Source of the DNA: Sinohyriopsis cumingii
Lineage: Eukaryota > Mollusca > Bivalvia > Unionida > Unionidae
Direction: 5' to 3'
NCBI GenBank assembly: GCA_028554795.2
Contig: CM068839.1
Location: 44,327,117 to 44,391,116, forward strand
DNA: 64,000 nt
Part shown: positions 35,005 through 46,613 of the stretch, piece by piece
Position numbering within the stretch: position 1 is the first letter of the stretch
How the letters are laid out: each line of letters starts with the position of its first letter
Notes under the pieces: generated by a model
Database searches by the model: none
The model's input: the letters and a program-made list of their open reading frames with translations, nothing else
What the model was told of the DNA's origin: nothing
Made by a program: the position numbers and the translations under genes

Positions 35005-35012
<8 letters not shown>

Positions 35013-35066
<54 letters not shown>
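35013..35066. repeat. (GT)n(AT)n microsatellite
   Basis: A GT run followed by an AT run ends directly at the start of the Tigger-like terminus. Confidence 0.95.
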
Positions 35067-35069
<3 letters not shown>

Positions 35070-36203
35070 CACTCCCTCGATAACTCGCGCACATCGGGGT
35101 CCAGAAACATCGACCGCACTATAAGCGAGGGGCGAGTTATCGAGGTACCTATAAAATAAGCCCAAAACCAATAAAGTGATTGACGACATAACGGAAAAAT
35201 AAGGGGGGGGGGGTAGGCAGATTATACTGTTGAATACTCACTTTATAATCGTTCTGAGATTAACTGTTAATAAATATCTCTTCATAACGGTGTACTTTAT
35301 TATTTTCTCATAGGACAACATTAAAAATTTCAGGATAAATTACAGTATATTGAGGCGATCATCGAAAACATTATTCCACGTGGTTTCCGTTCGCTGAACA
35401 TGTGTACCACTTCACACATTGTGTACTACGTCACTAATTTTTATGTTGAATTGTATACATTCTAGTTTTATTGTTTGAGCCAAATTAGAAGTTTTTTATA
35501 CACAAAAGATCGACTCTTTTCGAGAAACAGTGTCGATCGAACGATAGATAGATAGATTTGAATGCGATAGAAGTAAAATGGAAAACAAAAAAAAACAAGA
35601 GTTAATCAGTACTGACATATTTAATTGGTCTACAAATTTAAAACAGCGTAAATTAGAGCAAGTTAATACTTGCCGTTTGTGCCACGCTTGACAAATATCA
35701 ATTCACTTTTTGAAAAAATCAGTTAATTTTTTTTGTGTGTGTTACTCCTTGGTTTCTCTGCCGCCGAGCAAAATCCCTCAGATTTCTCAACTGCATGAGC
35801 TTTACGTAGTCAACATTTTGGGTCTCCAGCCACCTTATGGCAATATCAAAATATTTGCTTCCTGTGCAGAGGGGTGGGGGTGCAACATCTGTGTCTGCAT
35901 CACTTTCAACACTTGTGTTACTCCAGTTAGAATCGTCTTCTGCTGCAAATTTGTTCGCTATAGAAATAATTATAGTTTCATCTGACATGTATTCGGCTGT
36001 AGGGCAATCATTGTCAGCACAAATCCACTCCTCCATATCATCAAGAGAAACGCCCATCTCAGGACCATGAGTCTTTACTAATTTCTCCCAAACAGCCTCG
36101 GCATTAATGACATCAGTTTCACTGAAACATTCGAAGTCACTATCGTCGTCGTTGTCTCTGTTACTGTTTTGCTTTACGTCAAAGGCAGCTCCAAGACCCT
36201 TAA
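35070..36203 (-). mobile_element. Second pogo/Tigger-type element, 3' portion
   Basis: The left end CACTCCCTCGATAACTCG is typical of Tigger termini and contains a perfect 14-bp inverted repeat (CCTCGATAACTCGC at 35075-35088 and its complement at 35132-35145). Inward lies a minus-strand transposase tail. The right end was not found, and the DDE core is absent or unreadable. Confidence 0.6.
35719..36203 (-). pseudogene. Tigger transposase C-terminal tail
   Basis: An open minus-strand frame of about 160 codons ends at 35719. An acidic Asn/Asp stretch leads to VWEKLVKTHGPEMGVSLDDM, then an acidic block. The end, FDIAIRWLETQNVDYVKLMQ followed by LRNLRDFARRQR, is the characteristic final helix pair of Tigger-derived (TIGD-type) transposases. 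The upstream part is lost beyond a stop near 36204. Confidence 0.75.
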
Positions 36204-36768
36204 TTCAGCACCCGAGGTCTCTCGTAATCGATTTTTTTTTCAATGCAACAAACACTTCCCCAAGTTGTTGATCAAAACAAAGCTGGCATGTACATGTAAT
36301 TAGGTTCTCACAGAAGTACTCGCGGGTTTCGATGTGACGGTCGATTGACTCTTTTCATGTTTTCAATGAAGAGACTATGTTGTGATTATAATGTTTACAC
36401 TGAAACGGAATTAAAGGATTAGAACGTGACTTTCACACAGGAAGTCGTTTAATTGGTGTTTATTTCATTCTCTGTTGCCACCTGTTAACATTTACCAGAA
36501 GTTTTCATTGATCGCTATTTGACCAGACTGTTTATTTACAGTATAATGACAACTATTTATCCTAAAAACTTACATAATATATGATATCTTTAAACAGAAG
36601 TTGCTGTCAGAGCAGATTTGGAGGGAATGATCATGCCAAGGAGAGGCAGGTCATTTATCATCCATAATGGAGATTGCAGATGGATCCAGAACTTGGTGCC
36701 GTAATCACTCTGGCACACCCAGTAGTCATGATATTGGCTCAGGCAGAAAAAAGCAGTGCAGTTTGTTG

Positions 36769-37115
36769 TATTATTGAAATAGACTATACAATCCACATCA
36801 TCTGTATGCTGTTTGGATCTACTTTATGGATTGCATGTATGAATCAGATAAAGAAATAAGGTCTTGGAAGCAACACACTTGTCTCTGTTCAATTATATAT
36901 AAACATCTCACTTGAGATAGTTTATAACAAAAATAAGGGAGATGTATTATTGAAATAGACTATACAATCCACATCATGTATGTGCTGATTGGACCTGCCT
37001 TGTGGACTGCATGTACGAGTCACTCAAAGAAAAAAAGTCAGGGAAGCAACACGCTTGTGTCTGTTCTAATATATATAAACATCTCACATGAGACAGTTCA
37101 TGACAAAAACACAAC
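36769..37115. repeat. Two-copy tandem duplication, about 178 bp each
   Basis: Units at about 36769 and 36947 share TATTATTGAAATAGACTATA, CAATCCACATCAT, GAAGCAACAC and ATATATAAACATCTCAC. Confidence 0.85.
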
Positions 37116-37187
37116 ACAGTTGTTGAACAATCATCATCGCATTCAGAAGTCCATTTTCTCGATGAACTGCTGGACTGTGGTTCACCA

Positions 37188-37574
37188 ATGAATTTTTCTG
37201 TCACTCATTTGCCCCAACATGAGATCAGCCTACAGACTTTAGTCCCACTAAACACTGTGCTGCTTAATCCCACTACTGTGCAGAAAGGGAAGTCACATCA
37301 CAGCCAACATCCAAGGAACTCAAAGCCAACAGATATCAAGTTTGCAGAACAAAGGCAACTACTGCTGAGATGCACAAGCGAAAAATTACAAGCAAAACAT
37401 CAGCTTCCTCTAATAGCTGAAGCTTTGGCACAAAGGAAGGAGTCTGTTACAAGCGCTGATAAATTGAAAGATGTTATGGAAAAACAAGGGGCTGTGCTAA
37501 AGGAGAACACAAGCGTCAGCAGCTCTAATAATGAAACTTACTATTGCCATCCAGGAGTGAACCAAGACCTATAG
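37188..37574 (+). CDS. Unassigned 128-codon reading frame
   Basis: Polar, Gln/Lys/Ser-rich, with a helical middle (FAEQRQLLLRCTSEKLQAKH). No domain is recognised and no good splice sites bound it. Lys/Glu-rich coding-like sequence continues in another frame to about 37825. It could be a decayed gene or transposon protein. Confidence 0.2.
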   Translation: MNFSVTHLPQHEISLQTLVPLNTVLLNPTTVQKGKSHHSQHPRNSKPTDIKFAEQRQLLLRCTSEKLQAKHQLPLIAEALAQRKESVTSADKLKDVMEKQGAVLKENTSVSSSNNETYYCHPGVNQDL

Positions 37575-37829
37575 GGAACTAAACCATAACATCACAAAAA
37601 TGATAGAACACCTCATTCAGAAGGGGAACCACCATGTGCAATTGGCTGAAGACAAAGAGAAAAGTGACGGGAAAAGAAACCAAAAGAAGGAGTGAGGAAA
37701 TCCAAAAGAGGCCTGAGGAAACCATAGGCATGCCTGTGAGAGGGGAAATAATCAAGAAAGAAGAGATGAGGTATAGCCAAAATGAGAACAGAAAAGAACG
37801 GTTGAAAAAGTGTTGTAAATATTGACACT

Positions 37830-39640
37830 CACCATACTAGGGAGGCAGGTTCTTGATACCAATTAATGATCATTTGGAACTTCTAAATTTACTAAGGTAC
37901 ATGTAAATTATAGGGATAGGGATAAAAGCATCGAGTGAATCTGGTTGTGGTATCGTTGCAATTTTATAAATTTACCATGGAAAAGAAAATTTTGGATGCA
38001 TTATACATTATATAACATATACATAATATTTATGTTAACTAAACCATATCAGGCTCTCAATGTTGTCATGAGATTTTAAGCTACTTTCTTTTTTTAGACA
38101 TTTTAAACAGCAAAGCTAAAAAAGTGTACTACATTTTTTAAAGGATTCTCGTGTATTAATTTTACTCTTTGTGGGGACACTAAACAGAAAAAATCAGAAT
38201 AATGGACAGAAAATCTAGCCTCTAATTTTTTTAAATAGTTTCAGATTAAGTTCATTAATTGTAAAGCTCTTGCTGGTCAAACAGGGTAAATGGCAGTCCT
38301 AATACTAGTACCACCATTTCTCGAATGGTATAAACGTGCTTGTTGGAATTTGTGTCAGGACCTGCTGGGTTTCTGAGGGTTGTGTTAAGAATTTTGTACA
38401 TTTAGACAGTTTGTAGGAAACTCTTTTACTATCTTTTTCACTACAAAGACCATACAAGACAGTGCACAAAGAAAAGGTAACTCTTGTTTATTATTTTCTT
38501 CGAATCAGCAATTCAGTTTTTTCATTATGTCTACATAAATAAATGCAAAGAAAATGTCTTTTTGATAGTATATTTAGGAAATGTCTAAAACTAAATTTTG
38601 AAATCTACATCTGTATAAATAAAAACTTTTCTTGATATTTATTTGTTCATTTTAATGTTTTAAATCCGCATCATTAACTTAAATATCTGCTTAATCAGTT
38701 AAATTGTAATCAGAAAGTATTTTTCATGATATTTTGAGGTCAAGTGTTTCTTGCAGACTTGAGTAAAATAATAATACACACCATGGTTTAATAGAAATAG
38801 GAAATCAGATTAATAATAATAATAATAATAAGTGCAAGTTTTAACATGAAGCCACTGAGTGTTTCTCAAGTCTCTATTCATAAATTATTTGTTACATTGT
38901 GAAGCTATTAAGTGTTTTTCAAGGCTTTGCACATATTTTGTTATTTATTCTTGTTATAGTAATTGAATTTCTCAAGGCTGTTTGAAGTTAACCCATATGA
39001 ATTTAATTGAATGTTAGCCTGTGTTTCAGTCTATCACTAAGCAATCTTGTGAATAGAAAATGAGAGCATTAAAACTTTGATATTTATAAATGGTTATAAG
39101 TTGATTCTATCATAATAAACTGTTAAATTAATTATGTTTGTCCAAATACACACTACCACTATAATATAAAATCAAAGAGTTATTATTTATAAGTGATGCA
39201 CCTGATATTCAAGTCTTATATTTTCACTGCCATGATTTTGCGACAATAAACCAAAACTTAAATTTCAGTGTTTCATCCAATTCTTATTATAAGCATTCTC
39301 CACTTCATCAAAAAATCACAGAAACCTCCTAGAGTTAAGGTCTAAGTTTCACCAGGTCTTTATTCTAACGAGTTTATTGGCCCCAGACAGCATGGCGAGT
39401 CGGTGAATGGCCACCAAGTTAATGACCAGCACTAGCCCATAACACAATGCACTTTAAGCCTGCTGTATATCTAGATTTCATAGTGTCTTACGTATTCATA
39501 GTCATATTCTTAACTCCAAGAGTTATGGTTAAAAACAAGGAAGGTCAGTGGCCTGCTTCCTCATCTTGGCTGTCACTTTATAACTTCATATATTTCAATG
39601 AAATTTTATCCAGTTCCACACTTCAGGGTGCATCTGGCAG
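37830..39640. other. AT-rich stretch without recognised features
   Basis: Only a short (AAT)n run near 38813-38831 was noted. Confidence 0.45.
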
Positions 39641-39647
39641 GTTTGTG

Positions 39648-40262
39648 GCACTATGGTCAATGTTATTGGTAGGGAAAATGGCACATAATGTGGCATTACG
39701 GTCAGTGTTATTGGTAGGGAAAATGGCACATAATGTGGCACTACGGTCAATGTTATTGGTAGGGAAAATGGCACATAATGTGGCACTACGGTCAATGTTA
39801 TTGGTAGGAAAAAATGGCACATAATGTGGCACTACGGTCAATGTTATTAGTAGGGAAAATGGCACATAATGTGGCATTACGGTCAATGTTATTGGTAGGG
39901 AAAATGGCACATAATGTGGCACTACAGTCAGTGTTATTGGTAGGGAAAATGGCACATAATGTGGCACTACGGTCAATGTTATTGGTAGGGAAAATGGCAC
40001 ATAATGTGGCACTACAGTCAGTGTTATTGGTAGGGAAAATGGCACATAATGTGGCACTACGGTCAATGTTATTGGTAGGGAAAATGGCACATAATGTGGC
40101 ATTACGGTCAATGTTATTGGTAGGGAAAATGGCACATAATGTGGCATTACGGTCAATGTTATTGGTAGGTAAAATGGCACATAATGTGGCACTATGGTCA
40201 ATGTTATTGGTAGGGAAAATGGCACATAATGTGGCACTATGGTCAATGTTATTGGTAGGAAA
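39648..40262. repeat. 45-bp minisatellite, about 13.6 copies
   Basis: Units of ATGGCACATAATGTGGCACT plus ACGGTCAATGTTATTGGTAG plus GGAAA. The frames of up to 207 codons on both strands exist because 45 is a multiple of three. Confidence 0.97.
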
Positions 40263-40918
40263 AAAGCCCTACTTAGTTCTTTTAAACTATATTTAGTTTA
40301 CCCCTTGATAATTCCCTTAGATTTGTGGAAAGGAGTCAAGAATTAGCACTTGTTCAAAATATATTTATAACATCATGCATTTAGGTTGGTGGTATATCGA
40401 ATTTACTTTGTCTATGACTGTGGGTCCATCTGTCCTACTTGTTCATGCTAAAACTCCTATACAGCTTCTCCTCTTAACATTAAACTTGCACTGTGTGTCA
40501 ATTTGGGATGAGTATATGTGTGTACCATATAAATAATCATCGTCCTTTTATTGTGAGAGAGAGTAAGAGAGCTCTGTGATAACAAACTTTCGATAAGTAC
40601 ACCTGGAGATGATCCCCCCCACCAATTGCATTGCACAACAAATTACTAGCTTTATCCACTGTTCTAATGCTACTTATGAAAACTGCTTTACTTCAGGGAG
40701 AGTACATTACCATCTATTAAAGCTACTCCATCCCATCATTGAGAGCAGTACATAGTCTTTTATTAGTTTTTATTATCACATAAATTAACCCAAAATCATC
40801 AACATCCACTCTCACACTGTTTACGTTTTGAGTACTATTTTGATTTGGTGCGTGATCATATCATAGTCAAGCTATTTTTAGACGAGGAAAGCCCTACGTA
40901 CATTGAAGTTTGTCCACC
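40263..40918. other. Intergenic, no feature recognised
   Basis: AT-rich non-coding sequence. Confidence 0.4.
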
Positions 40919-40922
40919 TTTA

Positions 40923-43128
40923 AAGGAGACTAGAAATCAAAATTTTCCTTTTACGTATGTAATTCTCTACAGATTTTAATCCGACTGTCATGTTTATAAA
41001 TTAAATATCATAAGCGGGTAGTGATTTTATTGCATAGAAGATACCACGATTACGTAAATTGCCGAGTTTTTCCGAGTTTTGATGAGATGACAGATCACGT
41101 GGTACCATGACGCAATACTAGCCAGTCCTCGAATACAAACATAAACATTGGCGAGCGAGGCAGACGGAAGGAGACCACGTTTGGGGTGCACATTCAAAAC
41201 TTGAATCTGCAGTATGATATAATAGTTTATGTACTGTACTGGTCAGTGCTAAAAGAAAATTTTTAGACACAGGCCCCGGGCTGGTGACTTAAATAAACTA
41301 AAGTCCTGAATGAAATTCTACAAGCCCGGACAGTTCATACCTGTCAACTCTCAAGCCATGAGAAAAACCTCTTGATTTTGGGGGTATTTCCTCATCTACC
41401 TCCCAATCTCGTAATATCTCTCGTCCCGATTATTACATTATGTCTGTCAATTTTTATTTGACAGAAGAAAAAATCCAACCCCAAACCATTTATAAATAGA
41501 TGTAACGTATGCAATCCACAGTCTAAACTGCCATACTGCAGACATCGTAGTGATATGACTGAAAAATTGTTAAAGCTACGTTAAAATTTCAAATCACAAG
41601 CATATACCTCTAAATCCGGCACTGGACGAAATAATTAATATCACACAAGTTTTTTTTTCTTTTTTTCTTCTTCAGTAAATAGAATGTGAAAATTAAACAT
41701 TATTCAAGTAAATTTCAGATGTTTTTAAACAACTACAACAGTACTATAGTATAAAAAAATTAAAAGAATAAAATTGTCACCAATTAGCTTAAATGAATGA
41801 TCACTGTGAAATTTTCTCTGCAAACAAAATCGCATCTCCATTTCCGCCGAAGAAACTCGGCCAGTTAACACCTGACAATCCTCTACCATATATGTAAACT
41901 TCAATTACCATGATTAAATTACAAGGAATAAAACAAAATATACCATGCAGTATATGTGGCCCTAAAGAACTAATTCTGAATAAATATCTTGTTCAGCAAA
42001 CAGTGTTACATGCATTAAGACTTAAAGGAGACTAGAAATCAAAATTTTCCTTTTACGTATGTAATTCTCTACAGATTTTAATTCGACTGCAAAGTTTATA
42101 AATTAAATATCGTAAGTGGGTAGTGATTATATTGCGTGGAAGAATCCACGATTCCGTAAATTGCAGGGTTTTTCCGAGTTTTTGATGAGACGACAGATCA
42201 TGTGGTACCGTGACGCTATACTAGCCAGTCCTCGAATACAAACATAAACATTGGCGAGGCTGACAGGAGACCACATTTGGGTGGCACATTCAAAAGTTGA
42301 ATCTGCAGTCTGATATAATAGTTTATGTACTATACTGGTAAGTGTTAAAAGAAATTTGTTAGGCACAGGCCCCGGGCTGGTGACTTAAATAAACTGAAGT
42401 CCTGAATGAAATTCTATAAGCCCGGACAGTTAATACCTGTCAACTCTCAAGCTGTGAGAAAAATCTCTTGATTTTGGGGGTATTTCCTCATCTACCTCCC
42501 GATCTCGTAATATCTCTCAATTCTGCGCAGCTAAGTCCCGATTATTACATTATGTCTGTCAATTTTCATTTGTCAGAAGAAAGAAAAAACCCCAACCCCA
42601 AACCATTTTTAAACATAATGTATGCAATCCACAGTCTAAACTGCCACACTGCAGACACTGTAGTGATATGACTAAAAAATTGTTAAAGCTACATTAAAAA
42701 TTCAAATCACACGCACACACATCTAAACTGGCACTGGATGAAATAATTAATATCATACAAGTTTCTTTCTTCTTTTTTTCTTCTTCAGTAAATAGAATGT
42801 GAAGATTAAACATTATTCAAGTAAATTTCAGATTTTTTAAACAACTACAACAGTAGTATTAAAAAAAAATTAAAAGAATAAAATTGTCACCAATTAGCTT
42901 AAATGAATGATCACTTTGAAATTTTCTCTGCAAACAAAATCGCACCTCCATTTCCGCCAAAGAAACTCGGCCAGTTAACACCTGACATTCCTCTACCGTA
43001 TATCAAAAGTTTAATTATCATGATTAAATTGCAAGGAATAAAACAAAATATACCATGCAGTATATGTGGCCCTAAAGAACTAATTCTGAATAAATATTTT
43101 ATTTAGCAAACAGTGTTACATGCATTAA
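40923..43128. repeat. Tandem duplication, two units of about 1.1 kb
   Basis: Unit 1 (40923-42024) and unit 2 (42025-43128) align end to end. Both start AAGGAGACTAGAAATCAAAA and end AGTGTTACATGCATTAAGAC. Each contains a CACCTGTCAACTCTCAAG-type motif reminiscent of a hAT terminus, the 3' tail of the second SINE family (CTGCAGACATCGTAGTGATA-like), and a segment resembling hAT coding debris. The duplication therefore came after those insertions. Confidence 0.9.
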
Positions 43129-44122
43129 GACTTAAACCTAAGGAAATAAGGTGGGGCATAAAACGCGAGAAAAACAGTTGCCACAAGTACGGTAACTTGT
43201 GACTGCAGATTTGAACTGTTAAAATGAGGTCCATGGTATTGTAAGTAACAACAAAATAGGCATCGTTTATTTGGTAATAATTGCTGGTGCTTACGCATAC
43301 ATACACTGTCGAACATGGTTTCTTTGAAGTATGTCCGAAAGGCAGTCCTTTTCAAAAGATCAATGCAAGGATAAGGATTATGTTCATTAGTCACACCAGC
43401 TTTATCGTTTGCGTACTTAAATCAAAACTTTAGCTATTTTGCAATTTAGCCAGAACTGACCAGAATATGCAAAAGGGGCTTGTCATGGAGGAATAATAAG
43501 GCATATCACAGGGAGAAAAGGCATGTCAAATGGGTGGTCGCACATTGGGGCAAGGGGGGGAGAGGGTCAATAGTCCCCCCCCCCCCGTTCTATTGTCAGA
43601 CAGTTAATGTGAAACGTTGACCTCTTTTTTAATCGCTGCTTTTTAAACTGCCCAAGGAATAGTTTTATATCAGTTCCAATTATTACAGATTACCGTTTAT
43701 GCATACTACATGTATACAATGCATTTTTAAATTTTTTTTTAAAATTTTGATTAGATTACTGAAAATTGTGTTTTCTCGAAACACGACAGGTTTAGAATCT
43801 TATTTTTAGCAAAGCTTCCATTTGATTAAAATCAAATCTAAATTTCACCTAGGACAGTGGTGATTTGATTTAGATTGTGCCGTGTTAAGGCATGTATGTC
43901 AACATCTTGAAAATACATTTACTCATTTCATCAGGGCAATCAAAGTTTCCTAAGGCAACCAATTTTTGTTTTGACAAGCCTGACTGGCACCTGACTTTGA
44001 ATACAGGATGGGCCGGAACTAAAACCAGAAGGGACCAAGGGTGTCGGGCTATCAGATTTGTTTTTAGCACTGCTGTTTTTAGATAAAAGATATGTGGATT
44101 TATTGTTGCATTTTGTGGTCAC

Positions 44123-44449
44123 TTACTCGTCCTTCTGCCTATTTTTGTAACTCACACATTTAACACTTTTCCCAGGATTTAAAATGTCCAAAGGTATGTC
44201 TGGAACAGCGCAAACTTTTAGTCTAGGTCTAGCATTTGCGTATCTTTGAGCTGCTATTTTTTCATGATCCCTCTCGTAACATTCCTTTGAGAAATGTAAC
44301 GAGCACATAATGCTGTATGGTGTTGCTTTGAAATCGACTCATTTGCAATGATGTACCCATTCTTTCATTATGCCTTTATCGTTTGGAAAAGATTTTTTAA
44401 AATGTCAACAGGCATTTATTAATGTTCTATTACACCCGTAAGCAACGCA
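44123..44449 (-). pseudogene. THAP zinc-finger remnant
   Basis: Reading the minus strand from 44449: C-V-A-Y-G-C, then KKSFPNDKGIMKEWVHHC, then CSLHFSKECYERDHE, and AVPDIPLDI. The C-x4-C ... C-x2-H ligands, the Trp and the closing AVP motif are the THAP signature. Two in-frame TGA codons break it. Downstream minus-strand frames at 43885-44122 may be the continuation. Confidence 0.75.
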
Positions 44450-44701
44450 AAACGGTATTGTCTTTTACTCTAGCAACTCCCACTTGGGCTGCTTTAGTCG
44501 CTACTATGACGTCACATCCTGAAAGTAACCGAATAGGCGCGGAAATTTTGCACACAAGGTCACGGAAATTCAGCTCCTAGAAGATAGGCCAATATTTTAA
44601 TATTGGCATTACGGTTGCAGATGATACTTCAGAATAAGGTTTTCTGCTATAGTACTTTTATTATTATTCTATATTTCCATTGGTTTCTGGTCTCCTTTAA
44701 A

Positions 44702-46492
44702 TGCAATTTTAAGCATTATTAGATTTAATACAAGCATAATTTCAAAATTTTGATTCAAGCAGAAAAATAAACCAAAGAATTGTTTTTGCAAAATTATGCA
44801 GTAGAGCCCCTTTAAATCAATGATCTATTAATCAAGCATAAATTATACATAGAATAAATTAGCAAACATCTTATAAGCATAATAAACAATAACAATGAAA
44901 CATTAAAATACAATATGAAGGAGAATGAAATCAAATAAATAATACAGGCCTAGACAGATAATGACAGGCCAATGCGCATTGAATCATACATTTAACTGAT
45001 CTGAACCATGTTAGGTGAAGCTTCTAATAAAGTTATATGATTGAAAATAAAGAAAAATTTAAAATATAAAAAAATCGAAAACAAATCGTCACTTTTAAAT
45101 GCACTTGAATTTTCATGTACTAATCCATCCCCACCCCAATTTACATGTAATCATCTGAGGTAAACAAATCAAAATGAACTTAGGAAAACTTATTTTCTCT
45201 CGCTCGAAAAGTGGAAAAAGCACAGCTTTTGAGTCTTAATTCAAACCCATACCTTTCAGCAGCAGCTCCTTTTCAATGTTACCTTCTTATCGTTTTAAAA
45301 CTATTTGGTTTTGATATCGCTGGTCAATATAAGGCATTTTATAATGTTTAAATCATTATACAAATAACATTTTGTATGGCACCAAATAGCCTAGCAGTGC
45401 TGGTGCTCTGTTAAAATACAATCAATCAATTAGCAGCAGCTCCATGATTACACACCTGTGCTATCTAATCAAGTTATCTCTGGATACAAAATGTATTTTT
45501 GGCTAAATCATTATAAATGTCTTTCATACCAGGAAATACGTTATCAAATCATAAATATCTGAATGAAGATTATGTATCTATAAGGAAACCATTCAATTAA
45601 AAGTCAAATGTGAGATTGGTTTATGTATCTTTAAGGAAACCATTCAATTAAAAGTCAAATGTTAGAGTAGTTCTTATTTTACATGCATCTCATGTGAATG
45701 AGTTTCTCCCTCTTTGCCAATGAACAAAACTATGGAAATTATAAATTATGGGTTGCCTGATAGGTAACACTGATTTGGTACCCATTTTTATGACCATTCA
45801 TGAAAGGACAAAGTCAGTTTTTAGAACTCTATGCACATCTTACAAGCAACTGTTGTAATTTTTAAGCAAAGATGATAGACTGCATTTCCATTTGCTAGAC
45901 AAAATCAGGCACTCTTGTATATTTGCTTTTCATTATTTACTGTCACCCTAAACATGACTTACCTCCTTTTATTAAGTGAATTTTCTTAGTTCCCCTTTTA
46001 TACTGAGCATCAAGAGAGTATCCTTTTAAATGTACTTAATTTGTATTCTTACAGACACTGCTGGAATAGGAAATCCCCTACAATGTTATTTCACCATGGC
46101 AGTAGGAACACCTACATTCAATCAATGGGGTATGCTGAATACTTTATTTCATCTGCAGTGCTGTGATGTATGTCAAATGATTTTCAAAAAAGTAAAACAC
46201 AACATGTTAACATTACTGATAATATTGCCACTGCCAGGAGAAAAAGACAACTTTGTTTTGCTATACGATAACAAAGGCAGGTTAAACAATTTCAAGTTTT
46301 CCATTAAGCCCCTATGCTTTTTACTACTTGAAAAACTGGAAATATATTAATCACAGTATAAATCTTAACTGGACATTGGTATATACAGATGGGCAGATAA
46401 TGGTATTAACATTAAATTTCCATTCCCTATTTGTGGCTGGATGGACACCTGTCAGTCTGAAAGCCAGCCAAAAATCCATGATCCAGATATCG
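44702..46492. other. CENPT 3' flank, AT-rich
   Basis: Two tandem units of about 50 bp sit at 45565-45662 (TTATGTATCTATAAGGAAAC repeated). The complement of AATAAA at 46143-46148 lies about 345 nt past the CENPT stop and could be its polyadenylation signal. Plus-strand frames at 46030-46579 are shadows across the CENPT 3' region. Confidence 0.45.
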
Positions 46493-46613
46493 CTACTCTG
46501 GCTCAATACGATTCCCAGATCTGGCAATGGGGATCAGCAGACTGCGGTACTCGTGTGGAAGATACTGCTCAATCAATGAAGTCAAACTTCTTTTTTCGGT
46601 AACGAAGCCTTGT
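46493..46613 (-). CDS. CENPT: CENPT last exon: C-terminus of the histone fold
   Basis: Acceptor TTTTTTTTCTTCAG. The first base completes the Arg codon of the previous exon, giving LLIRR|QGFVTEKRSLTSLIEQYL across and after the junction. The exon then reads PHEYRSLLIPIARSGNRIEP before stop TAG (46493-46495). The QG-x-VT linker, the helix ending YLP-x-EYR-x-LLIP and the Ser-Gly-Asn close are the hallmark C-terminus of CENP-T. The last intron (46614-52084) is about 5.5 kb and contains an intact transposon. Confidence 0.92.

Larger units (their letters stand above)
40919..44701 (-). mobile_element. THAP-domain DNA transposon (P-element-like), with duplicated end
   Basis: TTTAAAGGAGACTAGAAATC at 40919 and TTTAAAGGAGACCAGAAACC on the reverse strand ending at 44701 form inverted ends (20 of 22 bases match). 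A THAP zinc-finger remnant is encoded on the minus strand just inside the right end, as expected for the N-terminus of a P-like transposase. The left end is present twice (40919 and about 42021) because a 1.1-kb block is tandemly duplicated. A clear 8-bp target duplication was not seen. P-like is inferred from THAP plus the ends; Kolobok-type elements also carry THAP. Confidence 0.6.

Noticed and set aside
34903-35189. Frames with alternating Tyr-Ile or Thr-His
   Set aside because: Translation of the (GT)n(AT)n microsatellite.
39595-40296. Frames up to 207 codons with 15-residue repeats
   Set aside because: Artefact of the 45-bp minisatellite; open on both strands.
46030-46579. Two plus-strand frames of 106 and 83 codons
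   Set aside because: The second lies antisense to the CENPT last exon, whose minus-strand protein is unmistakable. The first covers its 3' flank and has no domain.
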